From assembly GCF_014161445.1 (NCBI RefSeq), contig NZ_JABBXA010000022.1, forward strand, positions 62,001-126,000: a stretch of 64,000 nt of DNA. Reading direction: 5' to 3'. The notes below the pieces were generated by a model. The model ran no database searches. It was not told the origin of the DNA and was given only the letters and a program-made list of their open reading frames with translations. This DNA is from Microbispora sp. H13382 (GTDB taxonomy: Bacteria; Actinomycetota; Actinomycetes; Streptosporangiales; Streptosporangiaceae). Every line of letters begins with the position of its first letter. Positions within the stretch are counted from its first letter, which is position 1. Below are positions 8,425 to 16,473 of this stretch, in pieces. The translations under genes and the position numbers were made by a program.

Positions 8425-8425
8425 A
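8413..8425 (+). promoter_or_regulatory. Second copy of shared motif, betA/iclR divergent region
   Basis: tctattgcgcata matches the motif at 5993-6005. Here it is also part of a dyad attg-N7-caat (8416-8430). It lies about 30 bases before betA and over the 5' end of the IclR gene, a position suited to repression of both. Confidence 0.4.
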
Positions 8426-8453
8426 TCAATATCATCCTGCCCGGGAGGCGGAC

Positions 8454-10088
8454 ATGTATGACTTTGTCATCGTCGGTGGTGGATCAGCGGGAAGCGCGCT
8501 CGCGAACCGGCTGTCGGCCGACCCCTCCAACCGCGTCCTCGTACTGGAGGCGGGCCGTCCCGACTACCTGTGGGACGTGTTCATCCACATGCCCGCCGCG
8601 CTGATGTTCCCCATCGGCAGCCGGTTCTACGACTGGAAGTACGAGTCCGAGCCCGAGCCGCACATGAACGGCCGGCGGATCTACCACGCCCGGGGGAAGG
8701 TGCTCGGCGGGTCGAGCAGCATCAACGGCATGATCTTCCAGCGCGGCAACCCGCTGGACTACGAGCGCTGGGGCGCCGACCCGGGCATGGAGACCTGGGA
8801 CTTCGCGCACTGCCTGCCGTACTTCAAGCGGATGGAGAACTGCCTGGCGGCCGACGACGCCGACCCCATGCGCGGCCACGACGGGCCGCTGGTGCTGGAG
8901 CGCGGGCCGGCCAGGAACCCGCTGTTCAAGGCGTTCTTCGAGGCCGTGCAGCAGGCGGGCTACCCGCTGACCGACGACGTGAACGGCTACCGCCAGGAGG
9001 GGTTCGCGCCGTTCGACCGCAACGTGCGGCGCGGGCGCCGCCTGTCGGCCGCCCGGGCCTACCTCCACCCGGTGATGAAGCGGCCGAACCTCACGGTGAA
9101 GACCGGGGCGTTCGTCACGAAGATCCTGTTCGAGGGGAAGCGCGCGGTCGGCGTCGAGTTCGACGGCAAGCGGGTGCGAGCCGGGGAGGTCATCCTCTGC
9201 GGCGGCGCGATCAACTCCCCACAGCTCCTGCAGCTGTCCGGCGTGGGCGACGCCGACCATCTGAAGGCGCACGGCGTCGACGTGGTCCACGACCTGCCCG
9301 GCGTCGGCCAGAACCTCCAGGACCACCTGGAGGTCTACATCCAGTACGCCTGCAAGCAGCCGGTCTCGATGCAGCCCGCGATGAAGTGGATCAACCGTCC
9401 GATGGTCGGCGCGCAGTGGCTGTTCCTGCGCAAGGGCCCCGGCGCGACCAACCACTTCGAGGCCGGCGGCTTCGTCCGCGGCAACGAGGACGTCGACTAC
9501 CCGAACCTGATGTTCCACTTCCTGCCCGTCGCCGTGCGCTACGACGGCAGCTCGCCCGCCGGAGGCCACGGCTACCAGGTGCACATCGGGCCGATGTACT
9601 CCGACGCCCGCGGCTCGGTGAAGATCAAGAGCGCCGACCCCCGGGTCAAGCCGGCGCTGCGGTTCAACTACCTGTCCACCGAGCAGGACCGCCGCGAGTG
9701 GGTCGAGGCCGTACGGGTGGCCCGCGACATCCTCAACCAGTCCGCACTGGACGGGTTCAACGGCGGCGAGCTGTCCCCCGGCCGGGAGGTCGAGACGGAC
9801 GAGCAGATCCTCGACTGGGTGGCCAGGGACGGCGAGACCGCCCTGCACCCCTCCTGCACGGCCAAGATGGGCGTGGACGAGATGTCCGTGGTCGACCCGC
9901 TGACCATGGGGGTGCACGGCCTGGAGGGCCTGCGCGTCGTCGACGCCTCGGTCATGCCGTACGTCACCAACGGCAACATCTACGCGCCGGTGATGATGGT
10001 CGCGGAGAAGGCCGCCGACCTGATCCTCGGGAACACTCCCCTGGCCCCCGAGCCGGTGGAGTTCTACCGGCACCGTAAGGACGCGTGA
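8454..10088 (+). CDS. betA: Choline dehydrogenase (GMC oxidoreductase)
   Basis: 544-residue FAD enzyme expected to oxidise choline to betaine aldehyde. It has the N-terminal FAD motif DFVIVGGGSAGSALANRLS, GMC signature 1 in ARGKVLGGSSSINGMIFQRG (about residues 80-99), signature 2 in GGAINSPQLLQLSGVG and the C-terminal catalytic His region TALHPSCTAKMG, with VVDASVMPYVTNGNIYAP near the end. Length and motifs match BetA. gggagg lies five bases before the ATG. The betaine aldehyde dehydrogenase gene follows after one base, so the two make a translationally coupled choline-to-glycine-betaine module. The product serves as an osmoprotectant or carbon source, in the cytoplasm or at the membrane. Confidence 0.92.
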   Translation: MYDFVIVGGGSAGSALANRLSADPSNRVLVLEAGRPDYLWDVFIHMPAALMFPIGSRFYDWKYESEPEPHMNGRRIYHARGKVLGGSSSINGMIFQRGNPLDYERWGADPGMETWDFAHCLPYFKRMENCLAADDADPMRGHDGPLVLERGPARNPLFKAFFEAVQQAGYPLTDDVNGYRQEGFAPFDRNVRRGRRLSAARAYLHPVMKRPNLTVKTGAFVTKILFEGKRAVGVEFDGKRVRAGEVILCGGAINSPQLLQLSGVGDADHLKAHGVDVVHDLPGVGQNLQDHLEVYIQYACKQPVSMQPAMKWINRPMVGAQWLFLRKGPGATNHFEAGGFVRGNEDVDYPNLMFHFLPVAVRYDGSSPAGGHGYQVHIGPMYSDARGSVKIKSADPRVKPALRFNYLSTEQDRREWVEAVRVARDILNQSALDGFNGGELSPGREVETDEQILDWVARDGETALHPSCTAKMGVDEMSVVDPLTMGVHGLEGLRVVDASVMPYVTNGNIYAPVMMVAEKAADLILGNTPLAPEPVEFYRHRKDA

Positions 10089-10089
10089 G

Positions 10090-11547
10090 ATGAAGGACCT
10101 GTACATCGGCGGGCAGTGGCGCGACGCCGCCGAGGGCGGCCGACGGGAGATCCGCTGCCCGGCCGACGAGGAGCACGTGGCCACCGTGGCGGAGGCCGGC
10201 CGCGCCGACACGGAGGCGGCGATCGCGGCGGCCCGGCGGGCCTTCGACGAGGGCCCGTGGCCGCGCACGCCCGAGCGCGAGCGCGGCGCGCTGCTGCTGC
10301 GGGTGGCCGGTCTGCTGGAGCGGGACAAGGCCGAGATCGCACGGGCCGAGTCGCTGGACACCGGCAAACGCCTCGTGGAGAGCGAGTACGACGTCGACGA
10401 CGTGATCGCGTGCTTCCGCTACTTCGGCGGGATCGCGGGCACCGACGCCGGTCGGGTGGTCGACACCGGCCGCGCCGACGCGGTCAGCCGGGTGGTCTAC
10501 GAACCGGTCGGCGTGTGCGGGCTCATCACGCCGTGGAACTACCCGTTGTTGCAGACCTCGTGGAAGGTGGCCCCCGCGCTGGCGGCCGGGAACACCTTCG
10601 TGCTCAAGCCGAGCGAGCTGACCCCGTCCACGGCGATCCTGCTCATGCGGCTGCTGGAGGAGGCGGGGCTGCCGCCGGGCGTCGGCAACCTGGTGCTCGG
10701 GGCCGGCGCGGAGGCGGGCGCGCCGCTCGCCGAGCACCCGGACGTCGACATGGTGTCGTTCACCGGCGGGCTGACGACCGGGCGGTGGATCATGGCGACG
10801 GCCGCGCGGACGGTCAAGCGCGTCGCTCTGGAGCTGGGCGGCAAGAACCCCAACATCGTGTTCGCCGACGCCGACTTCGACACCGCGGTCGACTTCGCGC
10901 TGACGGCAGTCTTCCTGCACTCGGGCCAGGTCTGCTCGGCCGGCGCCCGGCTGCTGGTGGAGGACTCCGTCCACGACGCGTTCGTGGACGAGGTCGTACG
11001 GCGGGCCGAGCGCATCAGGCTGGGCGGGCCGTTCGACCCCGAAGCCGAGGCCGGGCCGCTCGTCTCCGCCCGGCACCTGGCCAAGGTGGAGGCGTACGTC
11101 GAGGCGGGCGTCGCCGAGGGAGCCAAGCTGCGCTGCGGCGGCCGGCGGGTGGAGGGGAAGGGCTACTTCTACCGGCCGACCGTGCTGGACGAGTGCCACC
11201 GCGGCATGCGGGTGGTCCGCGAGGAGTCGTTCGGCCCGGTGCTGACGGTGGAGCGGTTCTCCGGTGAGGACGAGGCCGTCGCGCTGGGCAACGACACCGA
11301 CTACGGCCTCGCCGGGGCGGTGTGGACGGCGGACGCGGGCAGGGCGCAGCGGGTGGCCGCCCGGCTGCGGCACGGCACGGTGTGGATCAACGACTACCAC
11401 CCCTACCTGCCGCAGGCGGAGTGGGGCGGGTTCAAGCAGTCCGGCGTCGGGCGGGAGCTCGGCCCGACCGGCCTGAACGAGTACCGCGAGATCAAGCACA
11501 TCTGGCAGAACACCGACCCCCGTCCCCAGCACTGGTTCCGCCCCTGA
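10090..11547 (+). CDS. betB: Betaine aldehyde dehydrogenase
   Basis: 485-residue aldehyde dehydrogenase that would oxidise betaine aldehyde to glycine betaine with NAD(P)+. Family landmarks are ITPWNYPLLQTSWKVAPALAAGN, FTGGLTTGRWIM, the catalytic Glu in LELGGKNPN (about residues 251-259) and the catalytic Cys in HSGQVCSAG (about residue 282). The region after the Cys (RLLVEDSVHDAFVDEVV) and the C-terminal NPYLPQAEWGG-like segment match BetB rather than general ALDHs. It starts one base after the betA stop. A divergent IclR gene probably controls the pair. Confidence 0.92.
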   Translation: MKDLYIGGQWRDAAEGGRREIRCPADEEHVATVAEAGRADTEAAIAAARRAFDEGPWPRTPERERGALLLRVAGLLERDKAEIARAESLDTGKRLVESEYDVDDVIACFRYFGGIAGTDAGRVVDTGRADAVSRVVYEPVGVCGLITPWNYPLLQTSWKVAPALAAGNTFVLKPSELTPSTAILLMRLLEEAGLPPGVGNLVLGAGAEAGAPLAEHPDVDMVSFTGGLTTGRWIMATAARTVKRVALELGGKNPNIVFADADFDTAVDFALTAVFLHSGQVCSAGARLLVEDSVHDAFVDEVVRRAERIRLGGPFDPEAEAGPLVSARHLAKVEAYVEAGVAEGAKLRCGGRRVEGKGYFYRPTVLDECHRGMRVVREESFGPVLTVERFSGEDEAVALGNDTDYGLAGAVWTADAGRAQRVAARLRHGTVWINDYHPYLPQAEWGGFKQSGVGRELGPTGLNEYREIKHIWQNTDPRPQHWFRP

Positions 11548-11548
11548 A

Positions 11549-12349
11549 TCAGTCGTCCCGCCCGTGCGCGGCGAGGAACTCCGCGATGCGCGCGTCCATC
11601 TCGGGCGGCGCCGCGAGGGGCAGGGTGTGGTGTGTGGCCCCGGGCAGCAGGGCCGTCTCCAGCCGGGGCAGCAGGGCCGCGGCGGAGGCGGCCACCCGGC
11701 CGGCGTCGTGCGACCGGCTGCGCTCGGCCGGCAGGAGCAGCACCGGGAGCCGCAGCGCCCGCAGCGCCTCCGGGGCGGGACGCGGCCCGGTCAGGGGGCG
11801 GGCGGCGGGGAAATCGGCGGCGTGGTCGTAGAGGCGGAGCCACGTCTCGTCCAGGGCCGCGCCCCGGGTCTCCCATTCGAGGAACGCGCGGCGTCGCCGT
11901 ACGGTCGGGCGAAGCAGCATCGGCAGGGCCCGCAGCAGGTAGCGAAGGGAGAAGCCGGTGAAGCAGTTGGTGGGGTCGACCAGCACCAGCGCCCGCACCC
12001 GGCCGGGGGCGTGCGCCGCGTAGTGCAGTGCGCTCCACGCTCCGTAGGAATGGCCGCACAGAGACACTGCCGGGGACACCGCCGAGGCGCCGAGCCCGTC
12101 GAGCACGGCGTCGAGCCAGGCCGTCATGTCGTCGACCGTACGGATCGCGCGCTCGCCCGCGACGCTGCGGCCCGCCTCGCCGACGGTGTCGACCGCATGC
12201 ACCCGGTATGCACCGCCGAGCGCCGTCGCCGTGGCGAACCAGACGGTCGAGGTGGTCCCGCCGCCGTGCAGGAGGACCACCGGCGGCGCGTCCGCGGGCC
12301 CGACGGAGTTGACGTGGGTCGTGCCGTAGGGCGTGCGGATCGCGGCCAT
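11549..12349 (-). CDS. Alpha/beta hydrolase
   Basis: 266-residue soluble hydrolase. The oxyanion-hole motif VVLLHGGG (about residues 23-30), nucleophile elbow LCGHSYGAWS (Ser about residue 100), acidic residue region and the late His in PGATHHTLPL give a complete catalytic triad layout. Substrate unknown; lipases, esterases and C-C hydrolases share this fold. The ATG at 12349 begins the protein exactly where homologous hydrolases begin. It lies only ten bases from the divergent MarR start, so each promoter must lie inside the other gene or one transcript must be leaderless. An upstream ATG at 12361 would add only four residues. Convergent with betB. Confidence 0.85.
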   Translation of the reverse strand: MAAIRTPYGTTHVNSVGPADAPPVVLLHGGGTTSTVWFATATALGGAYRVHAVDTVGEAGRSVAGERAIRTVDDMTAWLDAVLDGLGASAVSPAVSLCGHSYGAWSALHYAAHAPGRVRALVLVDPTNCFTGFSLRYLLRALPMLLRPTVRRRRAFLEWETRGAALDETWLRLYDHAADFPAARPLTGPRPAPEALRALRLPVLLLPAERSRSHDAGRVAASAAALLPRLETALLPGATHHTLPLAAPPEMDARIAEFLAAHGRDD

Positions 12350-12359
12350 AGGAGGTTCC

Positions 12360-12821
12360 ATGGTGACGCGTGGGCACGAGGGCCCGGAGATGGAGATCTT
12401 CCATCTGCTCCGGGCGGTCGCGGTGGAGTACGGCCTGCGCCAGGCCGACTTCGCGGCCGAACACGGCATGCACGTCACCGACGTGCGGGCGCTCATCCGC
12501 CTGCTGGACGCGGAGCGGGCCGGGACCGGCGCCACCGCCGGTTTCCTCGGCGCGGGCCTGGGCCTGAACTCGGCCGGCACCACCGCCGTGATCGACCGCC
12601 TCGAACGGCTCGGCCTGGTCAGGCGGATCCGCGACGTCAGGGACCGGCGCCGGGTCCTGCTGAAGGTCGAGGAGCGCGCCAAGGAACTGGGGTGGAGCCA
12701 CTTCGGCCCGCTCATCGACGGGGCGGTCGCGGTCCTGTCCGGTTTCGACGAACGGCAGACGGCCGCCGTGCGGCTCTTCCTCCGGACGACGCTGGACGCG
12801 TTGACGGCGCAGGGCCGATGA
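12360..12821 (+). CDS. MarR family winged-helix regulator
   Basis: 153-residue dimeric-type regulator. The recognition region LNSAGTTAVIDRLERLGLVRRI (about residues 75-95) and the wing DVRDRRRVLLKV are typical of MarR proteins, with flanking helices for dimerisation. The start has aggagg (12350-12355) four bases upstream. It diverges from the hydrolase gene and is followed 15 bases later by the Mut7-C gene. It may control the hydrolase, itself and perhaps pirin, whose promoter carries a MarR-like palindrome at 13609-13620. MarR ligands are often phenolic or oxidised small molecules; none is indicated here. Confidence 0.85.
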   Translation: MVTRGHEGPEMEIFHLLRAVAVEYGLRQADFAAEHGMHVTDVRALIRLLDAERAGTGATAGFLGAGLGLNSAGTTAVIDRLERLGLVRRIRDVRDRRRVLLKVEERAKELGWSHFGPLIDGAVAVLSGFDERQTAAVRLFLRTTLDALTAQGR

Positions 12822-12836
12822 GCCGATGCGGGGGGC

Positions 12837-13559
12837 ATGCTGGAGGGCATGCAGGTGCCCGCGCGCTTCTCGCCCGAGCTGTGGATCTTCCTCGCGCCGC
12901 GCAACCGGCGGCCCGAGGTGCTCCTGCCGTACGACGGGACGTCCTCGCTCGGCCACCTGATCGAGTCCGCCGGCGTTCCGCTGACCGAGATCGGCGAACC
13001 GGCCGCGGGGGGCCGGCCGGTCGGCCCGTCGTACCGGCCGGGCCCGGACGAGACGGTGGAGGTGCCGGCCGTGCGCAGGCCGCAGGCCGTGCCGGACTGC
13101 CGGTTCGTCCTCGACGTCCACCTCGGCACGCTGGCACGGCGGCTTCGCCTGGTCGGCCTGGACACGGCGTACCGCAACGACATGGACGACGACGCCCTCA
13201 TCGAGCAGGCCGGCGCCGAGGGCCGGGTGCTGCTCACCCAGGACCGGGGCATCCTGCGGCGGCGGTCGCTGCGGTGCGGCGCGTACGTGCGAGGGGCCCG
13301 GCCGGACGACCAGTTGTTCGACGTGCTCGACCGCTTCCGGCCGCCGCTGGCCCCGTGGACCCGCTGCACGGCCTGCAACGGGCGGCTCGCGCCGGTCGTC
13401 AAGGCCGAGGTGGAGGCCTCGCTGGAGCCCGGCACGCGGCGCAGCTACGACGAGTTCGCCCGCTGCCTCGCCTGCGGCCGGATCTACTGGCGCGGCGCCC
13501 ACAGCGGCAGCCTGGCGGCCGTCGTCGACCGTGCCCTCCACGCCGTCTCGGGAGTCTGA
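12837..13559 (+). CDS. Mut7-C RNase domain protein with ubiquitin-like N-terminal domain
   Basis: 240 residues. The N-terminal ~80 residues form a ubiquitin/ThiS-like fold typical of Mut7-C-associated proteins (PEVLLPYDGTSSLGHLIESAGVPLTEIG). The rest is the Mut7-C PIN-like RNase domain: FVLDVHLGTLARRLRLVGLDTAYRND with its acidic residues, then LLTQDRGILRRR. A zinc ribbon of two CxxC pairs follows (CTACNG and CLACGRIYW). This domain set is found singly in many actinomycetes and is thought to act on RNA, though no substrate is established. It starts 15 bases after the MarR stop and is probably cotranscribed. Start ATG 12837 or 12849; both have G-rich ribosome-site candidates. Confidence 0.85.
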   Translation: MLEGMQVPARFSPELWIFLAPRNRRPEVLLPYDGTSSLGHLIESAGVPLTEIGEPAAGGRPVGPSYRPGPDETVEVPAVRRPQAVPDCRFVLDVHLGTLARRLRLVGLDTAYRNDMDDDALIEQAGAEGRVLLTQDRGILRRRSLRCGAYVRGARPDDQLFDVLDRFRPPLAPWTRCTACNGRLAPVVKAEVEASLEPGTRRSYDEFARCLACGRIYWRGAHSGSLAAVVDRALHAVSGV

Positions 13560-13608
13560 GGCGAGCCGGGAATGTCCGGCGGCCGCGGGTGGTTCCAGAG
13601 CACAGCAG

Positions 13609-13620
13609 TTGAAATTTCAA
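13609..13620. promoter_or_regulatory. Palindrome ttgaaatttcaa in pirin promoter
   Basis: A perfect 12-bp palindrome ends two bases before the aggagggg ribosome site of the pirin gene. AT-rich palindromes of this type are common MarR-family operators, and a MarR gene lies 0.8 kb upstream. A bound protein here would block the start of transcription or translation. Confidence 0.5.
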
Positions 13621-13632
13621 TTAGGAGGGGTC

Positions 13633-14598
13633 ATGCCCGCCGTCACCGCCGACACCCTGACGCTGCCACGCGTCGCCATACCGGACCCGGCCGCCGCCGG
13701 ACCGCGCCCCGTCCGGTCGGTCACGACCGCCCCCAGCGGCTTCGAGGGCGAGGGCTTCCCCGTACGGCGCGCCTTCGCCGGAGTGCCGCAGTCCCTGCTG
13801 GACCCGTTCATCCACATGGACCAGATGGGCGAGGTCGAATACGCCCCGGGCGAGCCGAAGGGCACCCCGTGGCACCCGCACCGCGGCTTCGAGACCGTCA
13901 CCTACATCATCGACGGCGTCTTCGAGCACCAGGACTCCAACGGGGGCGGCGGCACCATCACCAACGGCGACACCCAGTGGATGACCGCCGGGTCCGGCCT
14001 GCTGCACATCGAGAAGCCCCCGGAGCATCTGGTGGTCTCGGGCGGGCTCTTCCACGGCATCCAGCTGTGGGTCAACCTTCCTCGCGCGCACAAGTTCCAC
14101 CTGCCGCGCTACCAGGACATCCGAGGGCGGGAGGCGGCGCTGCTCGCCTCGGCCGACGGCGGCGCGCTGCTGCGGGTTATCGCCGGGGAACTGGACGGGC
14201 ACGCCGGCCCGGGCGTCACGTTCACCCCGATCACGATGGTGCACGCCACCGTCAGCCCGGGCGCCCGGCTGGACCTGCCGTGGAACCCGAACTTCAACGC
14301 CCTCGCCTACGTGCTGGCCGGTCAGGGCACCGTGGGCGCCGACCGGCGGCCGGTGCGCAAGGGGCAGCTCGCCCTCTTCGGCCCCGGCGGGTCGCTGACC
14401 CTCGCGGCGGACACCGCCCAGCCCCAGGCCGAGCCCGACCTGGAGGTGCTGCTGCTCGGCGGACAGCCGATCCGCGAGCCGGTCGTGCACTACGGTCCGT
14501 TCGTGATGAACACCCGCGCCGAGATCATCCAGGCCATGGAGGACTACCAGGCGGGGCGCCTCGGCGTCATCCCCGCCGAGCGGGTCCCCCACACCTGA
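13633..14598 (+). CDS. Pirin family protein
   Basis: 321-residue bicupin. The N-terminal cupin carries the conserved HPHRGFETVTYIIDG metal-binding segment (about residues 77-91), then FEHQDSNGGGGTI, MTAGSGLLHIE and GIQLWVNLP, all typical of pirins. The C-terminal cupin (about 190-290) and YGPFVMNTRAEIIQAMEDYQAGRLG close the protein. Bacterial pirins are iron proteins linked to redox sensing or quercetinase activity; which applies here is unknown. aggagggg (13623-13630) two bases before the ATG sets the start; an upstream in-frame ATG would extend into non-homologous sequence. It is followed 40 bases later by a MerR gene. Confidence 0.92.
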   Translation: MPAVTADTLTLPRVAIPDPAAAGPRPVRSVTTAPSGFEGEGFPVRRAFAGVPQSLLDPFIHMDQMGEVEYAPGEPKGTPWHPHRGFETVTYIIDGVFEHQDSNGGGGTITNGDTQWMTAGSGLLHIEKPPEHLVVSGGLFHGIQLWVNLPRAHKFHLPRYQDIRGREAALLASADGGALLRVIAGELDGHAGPGVTFTPITMVHATVSPGARLDLPWNPNFNALAYVLAGQGTVGADRRPVRKGQLALFGPGGSLTLAADTAQPQAEPDLEVLLLGGQPIREPVVHYGPFVMNTRAEIIQAMEDYQAGRLGVIPAERVPHT

Positions 14599-14601
14599 GG
14601 C

Positions 14602-14630
14602 TTGAGTCTCCCGTAGGAGGAGACGCGAAG
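14602..14630 (+). promoter_or_regulatory. MerR-type self-operator and promoter
   Basis: A -35-like ttgagt (14602-14607) overlaps the dyad gtctcc-N7-ggagac (14606-14624), immediately before the MerR gene. A dyad placed between an over-spaced -35 and -10 is the classic MerR-activated promoter layout; the -10 is poorly defined. Confidence 0.55.
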
Positions 14631-14638
14631 GTGGGGGC

Positions 14639-15565
14639 ATGGACGGCGGCACGCTCTACTCGATCGGGGAACTGGCCCGGCGGACCGGACTGACGGTCAA
14701 GGCCGTGCGGTTCTACTCCGACTGCGGGATCGTGCCGCCCACCGGCCGCAGCCCGGCCGGCTATCGCCTCTACGACATCGGCGCCCTCGCCCGCCTCGAC
14801 CTCGTACGCACGCTGCGCGACCTGGGCCTCGGCCTGCCCACGATCCGGAAGGTCGTGGACGGGGAGCTCTCCCTGGCCCAGGTCGCGGCGGCGCACGCCG
14901 AGGCGCTTGCGGTGCAGATCCGGGTGCTGCGCCTGCGGCGCGCGGTGGCGACGGCGGTGGCACGGCGCGGCTCCACCCCCGAGGAGATGGATCTCATGCA
15001 CAGACTGGCCAGGCTTTCCGAGAACGAGCGACGCCGACTGACCCGCGACTTCCTCGACTCCGTCTTCGGCGGGCTGGACGCCGACCTGGCGGGAATCAGG
15101 CGCACGATGACCCCCGAACTGCCGGACGACCCGGAGGACGAGCAGATCGAGGCCTGGATCGAGCTGGCCGAGCTGGTCCGCGACCCGGAGTTCTGTGCGC
15201 TCATGCGGCGCCTCGCGGAGCAGCACCTGGCCGACCACGCCCACGCGGACGGCCCGCGCCCGGACGCCGTCGCGATCGTCCGCGACCAGGTCGCCCCCGC
15301 ACTGGCCGCGGGCCTCGGCAGCGCCTCACCGCAGGCCGACGCGATCATCGCCACCGTCACCGCGCGGTACGCCGCCCTCGTCGGCCGGCCGGACGACACC
15401 GCCCTTCGACGCCGGCTGCTCGCCTTGGTGGACACCGCCCGCGACCCGCGCCGCCATGCGTACCTCCGGCTGCTCGCCGTGGTCAACGGCTGGCCGCCCC
15501 CCGGCGATCCGGCCCCCGCCCTCACCTGGTTCGCCGACGCCCTGCGCACACGGACACCCGGCTGA
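14639..15565 (+). CDS. MerR family transcriptional regulator
   Basis: 308 residues. The N-terminal MerR winged HTH is complete (YSIGELARRTGLTVKAVRFYSDCGIVPP, about residues 6-33, and SPAGYRLYDIGALARLDLVRTLRDLGLGL). A helical linker follows, then a ~190-residue helical C-terminal region. That region lacks the cysteine cluster of metal sensors and does not look like a TipAS domain. The effector is therefore unknown, perhaps a hydrophobic small molecule. The start is close to the dyad promoter described separately, suggesting autoregulation. No obvious target gene is coupled to it. Confidence 0.88.
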   Translation: MDGGTLYSIGELARRTGLTVKAVRFYSDCGIVPPTGRSPAGYRLYDIGALARLDLVRTLRDLGLGLPTIRKVVDGELSLAQVAAAHAEALAVQIRVLRLRRAVATAVARRGSTPEEMDLMHRLARLSENERRRLTRDFLDSVFGGLDADLAGIRRTMTPELPDDPEDEQIEAWIELAELVRDPEFCALMRRLAEQHLADHAHADGPRPDAVAIVRDQVAPALAAGLGSASPQADAIIATVTARYAALVGRPDDTALRRRLLALVDTARDPRRHAYLRLLAVVNGWPPPGDPAPALTWFADALRTRTPG

Positions 15566-15741
15566 CGCGGTACGGCTGAGCAGCGACGGCCGAGCCGCGG
15601 GGACAGCTCATGATGCCGCCGGTCTGCGGACTGGGACGATACGGAGCCCACTGAGGTGGATGATGTGGCTCCGCCCGCGCGCCCCGGTTCCTTCTGCAAA
15701 GATCACTCCGACATGTCCCCATGTGCTCCGGAGTGCCCGCC

Positions 15742-16362
15742 GTGACCGATGGCCGCTCAGCCCCCACCGAGGTGTTCGCCCACTACCGGGAACTGCTGCG
15801 TGAAGAGCCTTGGCTGGAGACGGCCATCTGCTGGACGGTCGTCGTCCCGCACGACCACCGGCCGTTCTCCGTCGCCGACATCGGGGCCCGGGTGAGCGGC
15901 GGAAGCCCGCACGACGTGCACGAGGCCGCCCCGCTGGAGGCGCTCCCCTACTACGACGGGGTCCACCCGATGTCGGCGGCGCCCGCGGGCCCGGCTGTGA
16001 CGCTGTTCGAGAACAACGGCTTCCTGGGCAGCCTGCCCGAGGTCCTGCGCCGGCTCAGTCGTGACGGCCGGGTGTGCGGCGTCTACTGGAACGTGGAGGG
16101 GAACAACCGGCTCAGTTACGCGGCCGACGGACGGGTGCTGGTCTCCCTCGACGCGATGTTCAGCGAGGAATGGGACGACGACGACTTCGCGGTCCTGGAG
16201 CCGGAGCTGCGCGCCATGACCGAAATGCTGACCGAGGACGAGGGCGACTGGCAGGCCGCCGCGATGACCGTGGTCGAGTCGGTGACCGGGGTGCGGCTCA
16301 CCGCCGAGTGGCTCGCCGGGTCGCATCCCTACCTCACCTTCCAGTGGCCCGTGGCGACGTAG
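15742..16362 (+). CDS. DUF6461-like hypothetical protein
   Basis: About 206 residues, cytoplasmic. Motifs resembling the DUF6461 group include ETAICWTVVV near the N-terminus, VTLFENNGFLGSLPEVLRRLS in the middle and VYWNVEGNNRLSYAADGRVLVSLDA. These proteins occur singly or in paralogous sets in actinomycetes and have no known activity; they resemble immunity or scaffold proteins of unknown partners. I chose the GTG at 15742 because ggag (15730-15733) lies eight bases before it; an ATG at 15721 would add seven residues without a ribosome site. No operon partner. Confidence 0.7.
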   Translation: MTDGRSAPTEVFAHYRELLREEPWLETAICWTVVVPHDHRPFSVADIGARVSGGSPHDVHEAAPLEALPYYDGVHPMSAAPAGPAVTLFENNGFLGSLPEVLRRLSRDGRVCGVYWNVEGNNRLSYAADGRVLVSLDAMFSEEWDDDDFAVLEPELRAMTEMLTEDEGDWQAAAMTVVESVTGVRLTAEWLAGSHPYLTFQWPVAT

Positions 16363-16473
16363 CCGCCCTCACCCGAGGAACTCGCCGAATACCGGAACGA
16401 CCCGGAGGTGAAGCCGAGGGCCGAGGTGCGGGCGGACGACATGTCGTTCGAGCGGAACCCGGCGTCCGCGCGG

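Noticed and set aside
8484..10367. A 627-codon minus-strand open frame opposite betA
   Set aside because: It is a shadow of betA: Arg/His/Pro-rich, no ribosome site, no family resemblance, and betA is certain.
16363..16473. Possible coding remnant (frame reading SPEELAEYRNDPEV) after the DUF6461 gene
   Set aside because: Only about 35 codons with no start, no ribosome site and no recognised domain; high-GC sequence often gives such open stretches.
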